Notes: generated from the sequence alone by a model not told the origin. DNA of 64,000 nt from Venturia oleaginea (GCA_013176395.1 JABMLP010000004.1:496001-560000), one strand, 5' to 3'; numbered from the stretch's first letter, positions 9,598-21,764 are shown. Made by a program: numbers and translations.

Positions 9598-11877
9598 ATG
9601 GCTGCAACCAAAAGCTCGCCTACATTCTCGACCTCTTCGCGTACGCTTTCTCCTACAGCGCCGTCATTCGCCGCAATGACCACAACAATGGCGCCAAATA
9701 GCCTTCTCACGACTCTCCAGAACTCCCCCCAGACTTTTCTTCAACCCTCTCTCTCGCTCCAATCCGCCGCTTTAAAACTCGCGAAACAGTATCTCGACCC
9801 GATCGCAACTTCGATAAGCCATGTCCAAAACCTGCGACTCAAGGAATCACGGAAAAAGAGGAAGAGAGGGGAAGACGATGAAGAGGAGGTTAAGAGACCG
9901 CTAAACGTCAAGAAAGTGCATTTGGAGGGGTTCAAGGTTGAACAGGTCTGGCAGCAAGTCCGAAGAGTGGTGGAGGCTGCAAGGGACGAGGTTGAGAGTG
10001 TTCTGCCGACCTTGGAGGGCGATGAATTTGGCTTTGGTGAGAGTGGTGGGGAGGCTTCTGACGACGAGAGTGATGTTGGAAGTGTTGATGAGGAAGAAGA
10101 ATACCATTCTGAGGATAAGCAGTCATTGGACGGTGATGATGCTTCAGAAGAAGACCTCGTTGAAGATTTGAATGACGCGGAGACGGATGAGAAGGGTGAA
10201 GATGAGGACGTGGAGGGATCAGAGGATATCATGGCAGGCTTCGATGATGAAGAGGATGATTTCGACGAAGACAACCAACCGGCTGAGGAATTTGTCACGG
10301 ACAAGTTTGGTCTGAACGACGGATTCTTTTCCATTGACGACTTCAACAGACAAACCGACTTTCTGGAAAATGTGGATGCGCGAGGAGATCCCGACGATGG
10401 CGCTGCAAGCGACGAGGAAGAGATCGATTGGAGCGCGGACCCAACGACGTTGGCAGCGCCCGCTGCTGGTTCATTGAAGACGAAGGCTTCCGCTGAGGAA
10501 GAAGAAGACTCGGACGATGAGGGTGGACCAACATTTGGCAATGTGGATCTCAACACACTCGAAGGTGACAGTGACGACGACGACGAAGGTTTTGACATGG
10601 ACGTGGACATGGACAACATGGACGATCAGTCAAATGCAAACAACATTATGTACAGCGAATTCTTTGCGCCGCCTCCCAAAAAGGGTGTACAGAGAGCAGG
10701 AAGACGCGGTAAACCAATGGCACACAATTTCCCAGCAAAAGATGCAAACGCTGTCGAAGCAGAACCAGAGGAAGACATCGAACGCACAATGGCAGCTGTA
10801 CACCGAGAACTATTCTCAGACGATGAAGACGAAGAGCCTTCGGATGCTGAAGGTGAGAAAGTAGATCACGGTGACCCAAAGTCAAGACGGTCGGCACATC
10901 AAAAACGTCAAGCCGAGGTATTGGCAGAGATTCGCAGACTCGAAGCACAAAGTGTAGCGAAGAGGACGTGGACTATGAGTGGTGAAGCTCGTGCTGCAGA
11001 TCGTCCTCAAAATTCACTTCTCGAGGAAGATCTCGACTTTGAGCGAGGCGGCAAGCCTACACCAGTCATCACGCAAGAAACCAGTGAAGAGATTGAACAA
11101 TTAATTAAGAGACGAATTCTAGCATCAGAATTCGACGAGATCAAGCGAAGGCGACCTGACGAAATTCTCAACACCGCCCGCCGGGGACGTGTCGACATGG
11201 AAGTGCAAGACACGAAATCAAAACAAGGTCTCGCTGACATCTACGAAGAAGAACACCTCCGCAAGAATGATCCCAACTTTGTGGAAGTTCGAGATGAGAA
11301 GCTCAAGGCTGAGCATCGCGACATCGAAAACGCATGGAAAGATATTTGCTCGAAACTCGACTCATTATCATCACTGCACTACAGACCAAAGCCTTTGGAT
11401 CTCAATGTCCAAATCCGAACTGACGCACCAGTCGTCAGCATGGAAGAAGCCCGTCCCTCAGGTATTGGAAGTGGCGACGTTGGCGGCACAACAGGTCAAC
11501 TCGCACCACAAGAAGTCTACAAGCCAGGCGAAGAAAAGGAGGACGACGAAGTCGTTACTCGTGGCGGTCAAGTCGTCAAACGCGACGAGCTCACGAGAGA
11601 ACAGAAACTCCGCAGAAGGAGAAGAGAAAAGGAAAGGGCTAGGAAGGCCGGTGAGCACGGTAATGCTAAGGTTACCGGCGGCGCGAGTGAGAAGGGTGAC
11701 AAGGGTAAGGGCAAGACGGAGAGTAAGAGGACGAAGGAGAGGAAGGATGTTATGAGTGATTTGAAGAAGGGTGGTGTTGTTGTTATTGGACGGAAGGGTG
11801 AGTTGAAGGATGTTGAGGGAAATAAGGTTGAGACTGGTGGGAAGAAGGCGAAGACTGCTGGTGGGTATAAGTTGTAG
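9598..11877 (+). CDS. MPP10: U3 snoRNP protein Mpp10
   Basis: A single-exon frame of 759 residues matching Mpp10, the scaffold of the small-subunit processome that binds Imp3 and Imp4 for U3-dependent 18S pre-rRNA cleavage in the nucleolus. The N-terminus has LLTTLQNSPQTFLQPS and ALKLAKQYLDPIA. A long central region is extremely acidic (D/E runs from about residue 150 to 420). The conserved C-terminal half has MYSEFFAPP, KRTWTMSGEARAADRPQNSL, LLEEDLDFERGGKPTPVIT and EEIEQLIKRRI, followed by GLADIYEEEHLRKNDP. The extreme C-terminus is basic (GRKGELKDVEG). The start at 9598 gives extra Ser/Thr-rich residues before the next in-frame ATG at 9679 (MTTTMAPNSLL), which is an equally possible start. 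Confidence 0.93.
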   Translation: MAATKSSPTFSTSSRTLSPTAPSFAAMTTTMAPNSLLTTLQNSPQTFLQPSLSLQSAALKLAKQYLDPIATSISHVQNLRLKESRKKRKRGEDDEEEVKRPLNVKKVHLEGFKVEQVWQQVRRVVEAARDEVESVLPTLEGDEFGFGESGGEASDDESDVGSVDEEEEYHSEDKQSLDGDDASEEDLVEDLNDAETDEKGEDEDVEGSEDIMAGFDDEEDDFDEDNQPAEEFVTDKFGLNDGFFSIDDFNRQTDFLENVDARGDPDDGAASDEEEIDWSADPTTLAAPAAGSLKTKASAEEEEDSDDEGGPTFGNVDLNTLEGDSDDDDEGFDMDVDMDNMDDQSNANNIMYSEFFAPPPKKGVQRAGRRGKPMAHNFPAKDANAVEAEPEEDIERTMAAVHRELFSDDEDEEPSDAEGEKVDHGDPKSRRSAHQKRQAEVLAEIRRLEAQSVAKRTWTMSGEARAADRPQNSLLEEDLDFERGGKPTPVITQETSEEIEQLIKRRILASEFDEIKRRRPDEILNTARRGRVDMEVQDTKSKQGLADIYEEEHLRKNDPNFVEVRDEKLKAEHRDIENAWKDICSKLDSLSSLHYRPKPLDLNVQIRTDAPVVSMEEARPSGIGSGDVGGTTGQLAPQEVYKPGEEKEDDEVVTRGGQVVKRDELTREQKLRRRRREKERARKAGEHGNAKVTGGASEKGDKGKGKTESKRTKERKDVMSDLKKGGVVVIGRKGELKDVEGNKVETGGKKAKTAGGYKL

Positions 11878-12872
11878 AACCACAATCGACTCATTAATAG
11901 CTCGGTTGTCTATGGTGCGCTTAGATCCTGCATCTTAGATCTGTCGCTCTCCATCAGTCAAATTATCATCTTGGACCTCAAGCTTCCATCTTGACTGCTC
12001 GTCTTACCAGTTCGATTACGAGACGACAGGCAGCCACCAGGCGACAGACTTTTGAGAAAACATGGGACTTTCACGTTATAGACGACACTGTAAACATACC
12101 CGAGTCTTCTCATTAGACTTAAACTGAGCGCGCACTTATCTGATACCTAGGCTAGAAGCCATCCCTTCGCTGCTTCCTTCCTTTATTCCTCCCAAAACAC
12201 CATCTCTGATAGAAAACTACAACAAACAGCTGATCCCTTTCGCTTCCTCCCGCCAACAAGACTTGCCGCCGAACGCTATCTCCACAGACTCCACCTCCAC
12301 TCTCACTGCTTCGCATCAGGCTGAACAGTTACCATCATCACTCGCAATCACCGACGACACAACTGAAGCTCTCCTGTATTATCTTGTGGGCATCCGTCTT
12401 CTCCTCATGTAAGCTAGGCGCACCTGATAGAGAACGTGTCCTTTCATGTCTGTGTCTGGACCTTGCTTGGGTCGAAGGCTCAGTTGGCAGAGAGGCTTGT
12501 CGCCATTACTGGAATTCACGACTATCTGATTGGTGGCTATATGGAGGATAAGAATGGAGGAAAACTGCAGTTGGAATTACAGGGGGGAGGATCTGTAAGC
12601 GTTTCGAAGCCACGGGCCAGCGACAATCATCCGTACGGCTGAAGAGACCTACGTGACTAGGCAGCTTTGCTGCGAATAGGTAGTCGCGATTGAGCATAAT
12701 AGAATTTCATTGCCAGTTCCTGAAGGATCATTACAGCACCATGACAATTGTTTGAAGTTTGAACCATTGAGAGTACGCTCAGGTTCATTTTTTGAAAGAA
12801 GGACCGTCGATACGCATGAATTCAACCGGCACGTACAAAATTGATCCTTCCAAAAGAGACGCCCAACCAGCT
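11878..12872. other. Mostly intergenic; one candidate exon
   Basis: The 3' flanks of MPP10 and the next minus-strand gene. On the plus strand, 12151-12408 lies between an acceptor-like ATACCTAG and a donor-like GTAAGC and stays open with protein-like residues (EAIPSLLPSFIPPKTPSLIE, then TDDTTEALLYYLVGIRLLL). I could not find exons on either side that complete a gene, so I record it only as a candidate. Confidence 0.3.
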
Positions 12873-14338
12873 CTAAGAAACCTGGAAATTATCCTTCGAC
12901 CACTGCGCATCGATCGGCACCGGAGCAAGCGGCACCAAATTCGCCACCGAAATATGAGGCCAATTGAACGGAGCAGCAGGCGCCGGTGCAAATTGCAACA
13001 TCACGTTCTGCGCATACTGTATCTGGGTCGTAGGAACAGTAACTTTCCCACCAACCTCGAATCCAGATGCCGGCGCCGTGATCGTGAACTTGGGAAGGTT
13101 GGCACTAGGCAACGGATTCAAAGCAGGGAGCTCCTGGCATTCGCCAGGCTTCATCGGTGGAATTTGAACATCGTAGTTAACAGTTTCGATCCAGAAAGTG
13201 GCACTAACCTCTGGCACATTTGCATTTGGCATTCCCGTGTTCTTGCCAGTGAGGAAGGGGATGCTGGTGGCAGCGCCAGATTGTTTTCCGTCAGCGGAGT
13301 CAGTGCCGATGATGAAAGTGTCAGTTTTGATGATACGACTGGTTCCATCGTCGTTGAGAAGCTGTGCATTGACAGCGCGAAGGAGTTCCACTGGATCGTC
13401 AACAAGAGCCTGGGTGATGGTTCCGTTCTCCTTGAACAGAGTCAGGTCTGGTGGAAATCGAGGAGTTCCTAGAGTATCGACGTTCAGATTTTGAAAAACA
13501 CCCTGGCCTACTGATGGAGGGAATGTTGTGAAGTGGATTTGATCCAGAGATGGGGGACCGTCACTCGAGAAAGCGTCTTGGCCGGATATGTTGATAGTCG
13601 TTCCATGAGGAATGGATGCCATTCGTGCTATCGTGGCTCCAGATGGTGGAACAGTCGTCGACGGGATATGCAGAAAGATTCCGGGCTCAAAGTGAATGCC
13701 TCTGGGAATATCGTCCGCTTTGCCAGTGTTGGGATTCGTCACGTCCCAGATCGTTTGTACATAAGGGACACCTTCATGATAATTTAGTCAATGACAACTG
13801 AAGCCATTTCCTTCAAGCAACAGAGTCAGATACTTATATATGGCTCTCACGTACCTTGGAGGATCAAATCCTGCTGAGCATTGATTCCTCGATTGGGGAT
13901 GTTGCCAAGGTCCCTTGGTGTGAACACGAGAGACTCAATAGTAAGATTGAGCTCCAGTATGTTGTCATCGATCATTCCTGGGGCGATGTTGAGTGGTTCT
14001 AGGGTAGGCTCAGTAATCAGATCTGGGTCGAGTGCCGACTGCGCCCGGTTGGCTGCATTACTAGGACGAAATATGGTGTTGAACCCAGATCCCACGAATG
14101 ATCCTTTGAGAGCACCGAGAACTCCTAGAATATTTGGGTCTGTAGTTGGGAAAGGAGGATCCTCTGGTGTCGCTATAACCGCCTGGAGACCATCAGCTGG
14201 TGGTGGAACTGCCACCAAGGATGCATCGACGGACTGAAGAGCAAAGTTCCTAGCCAAAGGAAACGATGGGGTATCTTTAAAGAACTCCGGATCCAAAGCA
14301 GTAGTAAAGGCAGACACATTGAGAGCTTCGGTTGCCAT
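12873..14338 (-). CDS. Conserved fungal protein of uncertain function
   Basis: Two exons, 13855-14338 and 12873-13771, separated by intron 13772-13854 (GTACGT...GAAG), encode 460 residues from the ATG at 14338; an ATG six codons upstream at 14356 is possible. Characteristic stretches are IPRGIHFEPGIFLHIPSTT, ARMASIPHGTTINISGQD, a segment with EVSATFWIETVNYDVQIPP, and a C-terminal WPHISVATL-like ending (FNWPHISVANLVPL). There is no signal peptide or membrane helix. The pattern resembles a group of fungal and bacterial proteins sometimes annotated as heme-binding, but I see no residue that proves heme ligation and leave the function open. Confidence 0.65.
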
Positions 14339-15790
14339 GGTGAGATGAATTTTCAAAATCAGTAATCTAGAGTTGCTAAAATGAGCTATAGAATTGGAGG
14401 ACGGAGTGTTGGTGTTAAGTTGCTATATCAAAAGGGGGGGAAATATGGAAATATATGTGCAGATCAACAGCTGAACAACAGGCCTGAGCAGATGGAGAGC
14501 TCCACGAAAGCGACAGCAACTTCCAGGCTCCCTTCAGCCGTGTCGTATTACCAAGCGTTTTTCTGGTCATAATGCTTGTATGCTGAAAGCACGTGCATGG
14601 TAAAAGCTGACATTCCAAACTCTTCTGTCGCATCTGATCCACCAACAAGACTTCAGATCGGCCAGTAGTAGATCAGAATTCGCAATCAATGAACTGAGAA
14701 GAACGGTCAAGGATGAGGCTGTGTGACTAGGTGCCGGTCTGGGTTCTAAGGGATTGGCTATGCTGGTAGCTACAATAATCGAAGCTGAACAAAGCGGTTT
14801 ACCAGGTCTGTCAGCCTTACGTGACCTTGGAGCTGAACCGCGCCATTCCGAACTGCTGCAGGAGGCCGTTCGCCTCACCTGTAATCATTGACTCGACTAG
14901 GCTAGAGCGGAAGCAATATCTGGATCATGAGCAAAGTGCATTGAACACGGAACACGTGAATATACTAGAATACGAAGTTACGCGGACATGGCAGTTTTCA
15001 AGTCAGAAACGCCTAAACAGAAATTCCAGAAGGACCCCTTTGGGCGAGCAAAATATTAGTGATCAGGATCGTCGCAGAGTCTTACCACATTGCGCACTCC
15101 GTAAAGGACTGTTTGTGCGAAGCATGAAAACCGATTCCTAGATGCTCGTGGCTAATAATACTCCATGTCCAAGGGACTGCGCTCAATCCTTCCAGCATGC
15201 TTACGCGACCGATACAGGATTTGCATCCAGAGGCAAAGGACAAAGAACTGAGATTGGGGCTGAAAGCTGACGTGAGCTCGAACGATATCTGTATGGAAAG
15301 GCTGTCGGGTGTTGGATTCAGGTAATGACTTGACATCCTGAGATGCCTCGAGTACGCTGCCTTCCACCCTTCATGTAAACCAGTCCGCCGGGGCATCGGA
15401 ATTGAATTCTGTCTTATGCCGGAGAAGCTGGATGGCCACCAAGGGGGATAATATGCGGTACTACGTTAAACGATGTGATCAAAGATGTGTAGATGTTGTT
15501 GTTCAAGTGAAGTCGCGTCGCCTGCTTACAAATGAACCTTGATCTCCACCAGTGTCCAGACAATTTCGAGAGTGACAATACCTTGGGATTTTCTCCATCC
15601 ATAATTACCTTGGAAATCAACAAGCCTCAGGGTTGTGCAATCTAAACACCGACGTCACTCACAGCACACCGAGGTACACCATAAATACTTCGCCGAACTT
15701 ACCTCCTACACCGTCGCTTCAATTCTCTCAACACCACCTGGAACCGACGGCTTTCTTTCAATTGTAGCATTACTCCAAGCCTCCACCAAA
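14339..15790. other. Intergenic, no gene seen
   Basis: A divergent promoter region between a minus-strand gene (start 14338) and YPI1 (start 15791). All frames of 60-106 residues here lack motifs and conflict with each other. Confidence 0.5.
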
Positions 15791-16339
15791 ATGCAACGAG
15801 ACCCAGGCACCGGCCCTTCCCAAACCCGCACATCCACATCAACAACCCAAGCCCCCCAAACGCCGCCTACCCTTGTCCTCCGCGCCGACTCAGCACAAGA
15901 ACGACACATACAATGGTCAGAAGACGTCGTCGACAACGAAAACATGGGCAAGAAAAGCAGTAAAGGTATGTCACACCACATTTCCAACACCTTTCTCAAT
16001 CCCACATCCAAAACTCGAGGCTAATGAGGCAATATAGTCTGCTGCATTTACCATGCCCCTCACAACGCCGAAGAATCTTCTGGCGACGACTCGTCAAGTG
16101 ACTCCAGTTCTGATAGTGATCCGGGGGACGATGGGACTGCGAGGCCGGTTGGTGGGAAAAAGCATCGGAGGGGAAGACGAGGACATAGGCATGATCATGA
16201 CCATGGTGAGGGTGACTGTGGGCCAGGAGATGGCAGTGGGAAGGGGAAGGGGAAGGGCAAGGGGAAGGGCAAGGGTACTGTGAGGAAGAGAAGTCCGAAT
16301 GCTTACGAGAAGCAGCCGGCGATTAAGAAGAAGAATTAG
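15791..16339 (+). CDS. YPI1: Type 1 protein phosphatase regulator Ypi1 (inhibitor-3 family)
   Basis: Exons 15791-15965 and 16038-16339, with intron 15966-16037 (GTATGT...AATATAG), give 158 residues. The diagnostic family core spans the junction: ERHIQWSEDVVDNENMGKKS, then VCCIYHAPHN. HIQW is the RVxF-type docking motif for the protein phosphatase 1 catalytic subunit (Glc7), and the CCIYH block is invariant in the PPP1R11/Ypi1 family. A Ser/Asp-rich acidic stretch and a Gly-Lys repeat tail (GKGKGKGKGKG, then KRSPNAYEKQ) follow. In yeast Ypi1 regulates nuclear Glc7 in mitosis. The intron was placed by restoring KKSS-KVCCIYH. Confidence 0.92.
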
Positions 16340-16880
16340 GCTCGGTGAAAAATATTCTGGTGACACGAAAACGAGTATGAAGGTATGAGCTTATGGCATT
16401 GCATGGATACAGCGATGGCGTTTTGGGGCTCTCTTGACCAAGTCTTGGATGGTGGATCAAGGCCGAATTTTTCTCACAAAGCAAAAGGCTGTCCATGGGC
16501 AGCAAAAAGGACAAGATTATGACTAAGACGAGATTTGTGACGAGATGTATTTGCTTCCTCTGATTTTAACTTCACATCATAGCCACTTTGTGACAACCTT
16601 GCAACCGGTCCTGCAGGACATATGCTCCGTCCTACCATCTTCCAACTTCTGGCGGAAGTCTCTAGTTCGCACGAGAACGTATCTGATTGACGCTCCATTG
16701 ACTACCCTCGAGCATCAATACCAACTAAACCTGCAATCTTGAATCACATGTGACCAGGCATGTGTAGTGCCGGTCGCCATGATGAGACAGCCCGTTCGTG
16801 GGAGGCAGTATGCTTCTCTGACTGTCTTCTTGCTCCTCTGATACATCTGATTATAATCCATCCTAGTACCAACAGGCTCT
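16340..16880. other. Convergent 3' flanks of YPI1 and DAD2, no gene seen
   Basis: Short unrelated frames only. Confidence 0.5.
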
Positions 16881-17374
16881 TCATTCCGGCCCTCCTTCAG
16901 GTGTTTCGCCAGTCCCCTGATTCAGCAGACTAGCCTGATGCGTCGGTATCCTGACTAGTGTCTGTGGCATAGGCGTCTCCACCTCTTCTTCTCCTTCCTT
17001 CGGTTTCGGTAGTGCAGCTGAGGATTCAAAATTAGCCCATCTCTCCACTCCAATCCCTAAACAGCAAAATGACTACACAAAAACTTACAACTGGCCATAC
17101 TAATCGCCCTTAGCACATTATGCCAGTTACTCAACACCGCCGCCACCGCTTCCGTCCCATCACTCAGTGTCTCCAGTTTCTCCTCTAATTGCTCCATTTG
17201 ATCTGCCAGTGCCTTGCTGAGTGTTTGTAATTCCTTGAGCGATGCGAGTTCGGCTTTCTTTTCGTTGATGCGAGAGAGCAGCGCGGGGGAGGCTTGTGTG
17301 GAGGAGGAGGCGGTGCGGATGTGGGAAGGGGGTGGACGGGAGGAGGTGTAGGTTGGGGGGTTGTAGTGGGACAT
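16881..17374 (-). CDS. DAD2: DASH complex subunit Dad2
   Basis: Exons 17089-17374 and 16881-17017, with intron 17018-17088 (GTAAGT...CCTCAG), encode 140 residues. The core matches Dad2 closely: SRINEKKAELASLKELQTLS, followed by LADQMEQLEEKLETLSDGTE and AVAAVLSNWHNVLRAISMAS. The second exon gives the usual proline/glutamate tail (LPKPKEGEEEVETPMPQTLV). DASH/Dam1 rings attach kinetochores to spindle microtubules. The start at 17374 is the ATG before SHYNPPTYTSSRP; longer upstream frames have no family similarity. An unspliced reading would end with a short wrong tail (KFLCSHFAV), so the intron matters. Confidence 0.92.
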
Positions 17375-18869
17375 TTTGGGGTTGTTGGAGTAGGAGCAAA
17401 GGTAGAAGAGGAGAATTTGAGGAGCAGGTTTGCTTGGTGTTGACGCGTTGGCGGCCTCAGCCGATATCGGCGACGCGCGATGCTGTTGTAACAACTTTCT
17501 TTTTCACACTCATTCACATTTCGGCTCCCATCAACATTTAATCATGCGCTCTCGACTGTGATACTGGCTGCGGCTGTAAATTGCAGCATTGATCACTCAT
17601 ATCGCATCTAACATTGGAATATTCCTTCAGCGTCTGCACAAATTGAAAAGATGCTGGGAATGTACAGACTATGAAGGATGAGTCGTCAGAAGCTCCTCAT
17701 ACGTTCAATGGGTATTCAAAGTGTATTTTCACATGGCCGTATCGCAGAATAATGGGCTAAATTTCCACGCATAGAGCAAGACTTATGGGATGCTACAGGA
17801 AAGCAATCCAGGCTCTGCATGAGGATACGTGTACTGGGCAAGATGATGGATCGCTACCGAGTAGATGATTGATAGTTCTACTCATCAGCTACCTTCTCCG
17901 TCATGGAGAGGAATTGGCACCTCTTCACGGTTACGACCGGAGAGCTTCCATCTCTACATTTCATGAGTCCAAACTGTGAAGTTGAGTGTTCCCATACAAT
18001 CCTGACATTTGTCTGCTCAAATATATCGATGTCCACGGGTTTCGTTCCTCGCTTGTTTTGCTTCGCACCTTGCTTGCTCATGAAGTCTGCGCTCTTGCTG
18101 TCAACATTGGTCAATCTGGCTTCAACATACGATGGTAATTTTCATACCATCAACACGAAATCGTGAGTAGCACGAATCCAATTCCAACCCAAGAGACAAC
18201 GGGAACACGGTAGTCTGCCGCCTGATGTGCGCTTTGCGCTGCTGATGACTACATCCGAATCTGAGGATATCAGGACTAGAGCCGAGATAGAGAGAATGAA
18301 CAGAGTAATCGAAAAAACAGTAATGCTGACACAGTGGGTTGGTTCATCAATTAAGCGTCGCCAAGAACCAACTCGAACCATAACAAGACGCTGAAATTGA
18401 CACCGATATTGATTGACTTGTGGCATTTCGAAGAACGATAATCGCCAGGAATCTTTCGGTATACTGTTCGAATTGAACGGGAGCAGGGAGGACGCTTCCC
18501 TGATGATATCCCATCCCAATAGAGATAGATGAACCAGTCGAGCTGACGAAAATGGGTTGCATTCGAACAGCAATCCATACAGATTAACACGGTGATATTT
18601 TCGTCCATCTCGAAAATGGGTATGAAGAACAAAATCGTGTTTTCGCATTTGGGGAAGGCAGGGCCAGACCCCTGTCGATTGCGGTTGTCGGGGCAATATA
18701 AAGGAAGGGGCCATCAACAACAGAGCACGTCCGCCAATTTATTTATCCATTCATACCTTACAGACACAACAAGAAGCCACGAACGACTGGATGCAGTACT
18801 ACCACTACCACTAAGATACCATACACGTATTGCTCAACATCGATATACCCACGAGTCTTTTCGCCGCGA
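17375..18869. other. Divergent promoter region DAD2/SGO1, no gene seen
   Basis: Nearly 1.5 kb. The longest frame (18142-18720, minus) has no motif and biased composition, and several overlapping frames compete on both strands, so I annotate none. Confidence 0.45.
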
Positions 18870-21148
18870 ATGGCGCGACTGAACGAGGTGCCAGTCCCAG
18901 TCGAGTCTGTTGAAGCTCGTATGTCATTTATTTTACAGCCCAATGCGCAATGAGTTATACTAACGATAGACAGTCAAACGAAGATTTCTCAGACAGAATC
19001 GGGAACTAGCAAAGTATGTGTCAATACTCTATCCACGAGAATAAAGGACTAACAAGCGATGGTAGAACAAACTCTACACAGTCCGTCCGCATACGCTGTC
19101 TGGAGGCCGAAGTCTCACGTCTCCTCACCGAAAATCTACATGTAAGAGAAGAAATCTTACAATGGAGGAATAACGCCGAACGAGGACCTGATCGTTATGC
19201 TCTCGGTGCTGTTAAGAATGAATTCGAAGCCAAAATACAAGAACTCGGGAAGTTGGTTGCGAACCTTGGATTCTTGACGCAATCGAACCCTCAAGAGAAA
19301 GGCGAGAGAAGAGAACCAACTGTGGGATGGGGCCGAGGCAACAATGTGGAACTGGGCGACGGCTCCGATGGGAGATTACCAGGCATCCTAGAGGATAAGG
19401 CATGGGGCAGGAAAACTTTGGAGTATGTGGACTGCATATTGAAAGACGTGGAAATGGCACTAATTGAGAGCAGTAGCTGTGAAGTCCTTGCATTGGCTGG
19501 GAGTACGGAATCGCAAGAATCGCCAGACTTAGGCCCGCCGCCAGTCGCTCACTTCCAGGACGAAGATCCGATCAAGTTCGATGCGCAACCTACGATATCC
19601 ACTCCTGCTCCTGGACCTCAGCCAGAAGTCGAGACGCAATCAGAAGACTTGCCAGCAGCATTAAGCGTGAACCTCGAGACGAGAAGAAAGAGGAGGGACA
19701 GCCACGGCAAACTCAATATTCGACGCATGTCTGTATTCCAGTCTCCACCGGAACGAATCGAACAAGACGGCACCACAGGCACAAAACCAGCCAGCGGGGC
19801 ACTTCCTGTAAGAGCTGGGGCTAAGCGCAAGATGAGCGCACGCGACGATGAAGGCAAAGGCGAAACCAAGGGACCGGAAGAATACACATTCAGTCGCAGA
19901 GCGAACGTGTTGTTTGAAGACCCAGTGAAGACAGACAAAGAGAAGCCCGCAAAAGAAGACGGCAAACTGCGCTCGAAACGCGAATCTATCACTTTGTCGC
20001 CACCAGAGAGAAAGGCCCTTGGAGCCAAGCCAGTGAACATAGACCCAATAGTCTCGCCCAAGAAACCCACAAACAAGACCAAGATATCAGACGAAAAGCC
20101 CCATTTCAAGACGACTTCAGAACACGGACCCAAAGAACCGCCCAGACCTCGATCCAGGCAATCAATCAAACCGACAGTAGAAAAACCACACGTCATTTCT
20201 ATCCCCACAGCTCAGCCAGCTCCCCCTGAAGTTGCAGAAATTCAGCATACAAACCTTCCTCCAAAAACGCCTAGAGCACCAGGCGACCTCTTCTCGCCAG
20301 TAACGACGGAGCCGTCAACCTCTCGCCCGCAAGCGGGTCGCGATACACCGCCACCTAATGATCTAGGTGCTGCAAGCGATGCACACGCTGGTCGCGCAGC
20401 TAGGCGTGCACGAACAAGCGTAAATTACGCGGAACCGAGTCTCAACAGCAAGATGAGAAGACCAAGTGCGCAACTCGTCGATGCTGTTGACTCGAAAGGC
20501 AGGTCGGTGCCCGGGATTATGGTACCTTCAGCGGCAGCGAAAGAAAAAATCCTGACAGCGTCTCTTATCAAGACCGAGCCAAGAAATGAGGATGCTCGGA
20601 AATCTTTATCAACTGCGGGCGAGCCGACGAGTCCGTTAAGCAACAAGAGTGCAGGTCTTTATGCGCCGCTGACAGCAATTTCTGGCAATGGAGTGGAGAG
20701 TAGGGAAGAAATTCCGATTCAGTCCGCTGCCGCGGCGGCGATCTCGACACTCATCCAATCCAACAAGGAACGACGAAAATCACAGGGTGTCGTTTTTGCC
20801 ACAGAGATAGAAGGGAAGAAGGAGAGAAATAGCCTCGGTGTCTTTGATTTTATCAGTTCTTCACCTCCTCGTGACCATGTTCCTGTCAAATCGACGACTG
20901 AACGGGCGAGAACAGCGTCGAGAAGGCATTCGGCTGTTCACGGTAGACATGGGGACGATACGAGTACGAGACCGGATAGTAGGAATAGCTCGGGCTATAA
21001 GAGACAGAGTTCTGTGAATAGACCGAGAGTCGCGTCGGGATCGGTTAGTGCGGAGGAGGAGGAGGAGGGGGCGGGGATGGGGATGGGGATGGGGATGGGG
21101 ATGCCGAGGAGCCAGAGGGCTAGTCGCAGGAGCAGTATGTTGGGATAA
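18870..21148 (+). CDS. SGO1: Shugoshin
   Basis: Three exons (18870-18918, 18974-19013 and 19066-21148) give 723 residues; both introns have GTATGT donors and ACTAAC branch sites. The N-terminus MARLNEVPVPVESVEALKRR, then FLRQNRELAK and SVRIRCLEAEVSRLLTENL, is the shugoshin coiled coil that binds PP2A-B56. The C-terminal basic shugoshin motif is ARRARTSVNYAEPSLNSKMR (about residue 475), which binds phosphorylated histone H2A at centromeres. The middle is long, charged and disordered. Near the end an imperfect GGGGAT repeat codes a (GM)5 run (21073-21102). Shugoshin protects centromeric cohesin. The first exon is only 49 nt, so an ab initio start inside exon 3 would miss the coiled coil. Confidence 0.93.
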
Positions 21149-21699
21149 GCTAATGCGCAGCTGATGCGATTGGCGGTGCTGGACATGTAAGGCACCCTCC
21201 AAAGTTCTGAGTTTGAGAGACGCGTTGGGTTGTCTGTCTTGTTCTCGTTCCATGGAGTTTTGTTCGCGATTGAGCGTTTGGCGTTGCGCTTTGGGATACC
21301 CTCTCTCGCTTGTTCGTTTTGGCTCGCTGGATACACTTTCTGTAGAACGTCCTTTACTTCTGTTTAGGAGTTTACCTGGAGGCTGTGGACATTGGAAGAT
21401 GTTTCTTCTTCTCCTTCCACCACCGAGACTTGTTGCAGTCATACTAACGGAAGCCTGGTATGATACTAAGGACCACAGGCATGAAATCATGCGGCTACCA
21501 AAACGTGATCATAATCATGCATAACATCATCTTTGCCTCACAGCTCCTGGCTGGGAGATGTCTCTCCGGCATCCATAGAGCAAACAACAAGCTCGTTGCC
21601 AAAAGCACAAAATAATGTACCAAAGACAAATAATGTTGCCTGAACTCCTGGTCAGCCATTGCCAGAGCTGAGCTGATGTCATCGTGGGCGAGGATTCCC
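21149..21699. other. 3' flank of SGO1, no gene seen
   Basis: No supportable frame; ends at a short tandem repeat. Confidence 0.45.
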
Positions 21700-21764
21700 T
21701 CGGACCATTGCATCGGACCATTGCATCGGACCATTGCATCGGACCATTGCATCGGACCATTGCA
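21700..21764 (+). repeat. 13-bp tandem repeat, five perfect copies
   Basis: The unit TCGGACCATTGCA is repeated head to tail five times without mismatch. It lies about 50 bp beyond the stop codon of the SWIM/RING gene. Confidence 0.95.

Noticed and set aside
9741..10619. 292-residue serine-rich frame antisense to MPP10
   Set aside because: It is the mirror of the GAT/GAA-rich acidic region of MPP10; serine codons on the opposite strand follow from composition.
18142..18720. 192-residue minus-strand frame between DAD2 and SGO1
   Set aside because: No domain, no splice context and unusual composition; overlapping frames on the other strand are equally long.
19618..20208. 196-residue frame antisense to SGO1
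   Set aside because: A shadow of the coding strand with no motif of its own.
20861..21490. 209-residue frame with His-Pro repeats opposite the end of SGO1
   Set aside because: The repeats are the reverse of the GGGGAT run that codes (GM)5 in SGO1.
21700..21764. Possible CRISPR array
   Set aside because: Units are contiguous 13-mers with no spacers, and the genome is eukaryotic.
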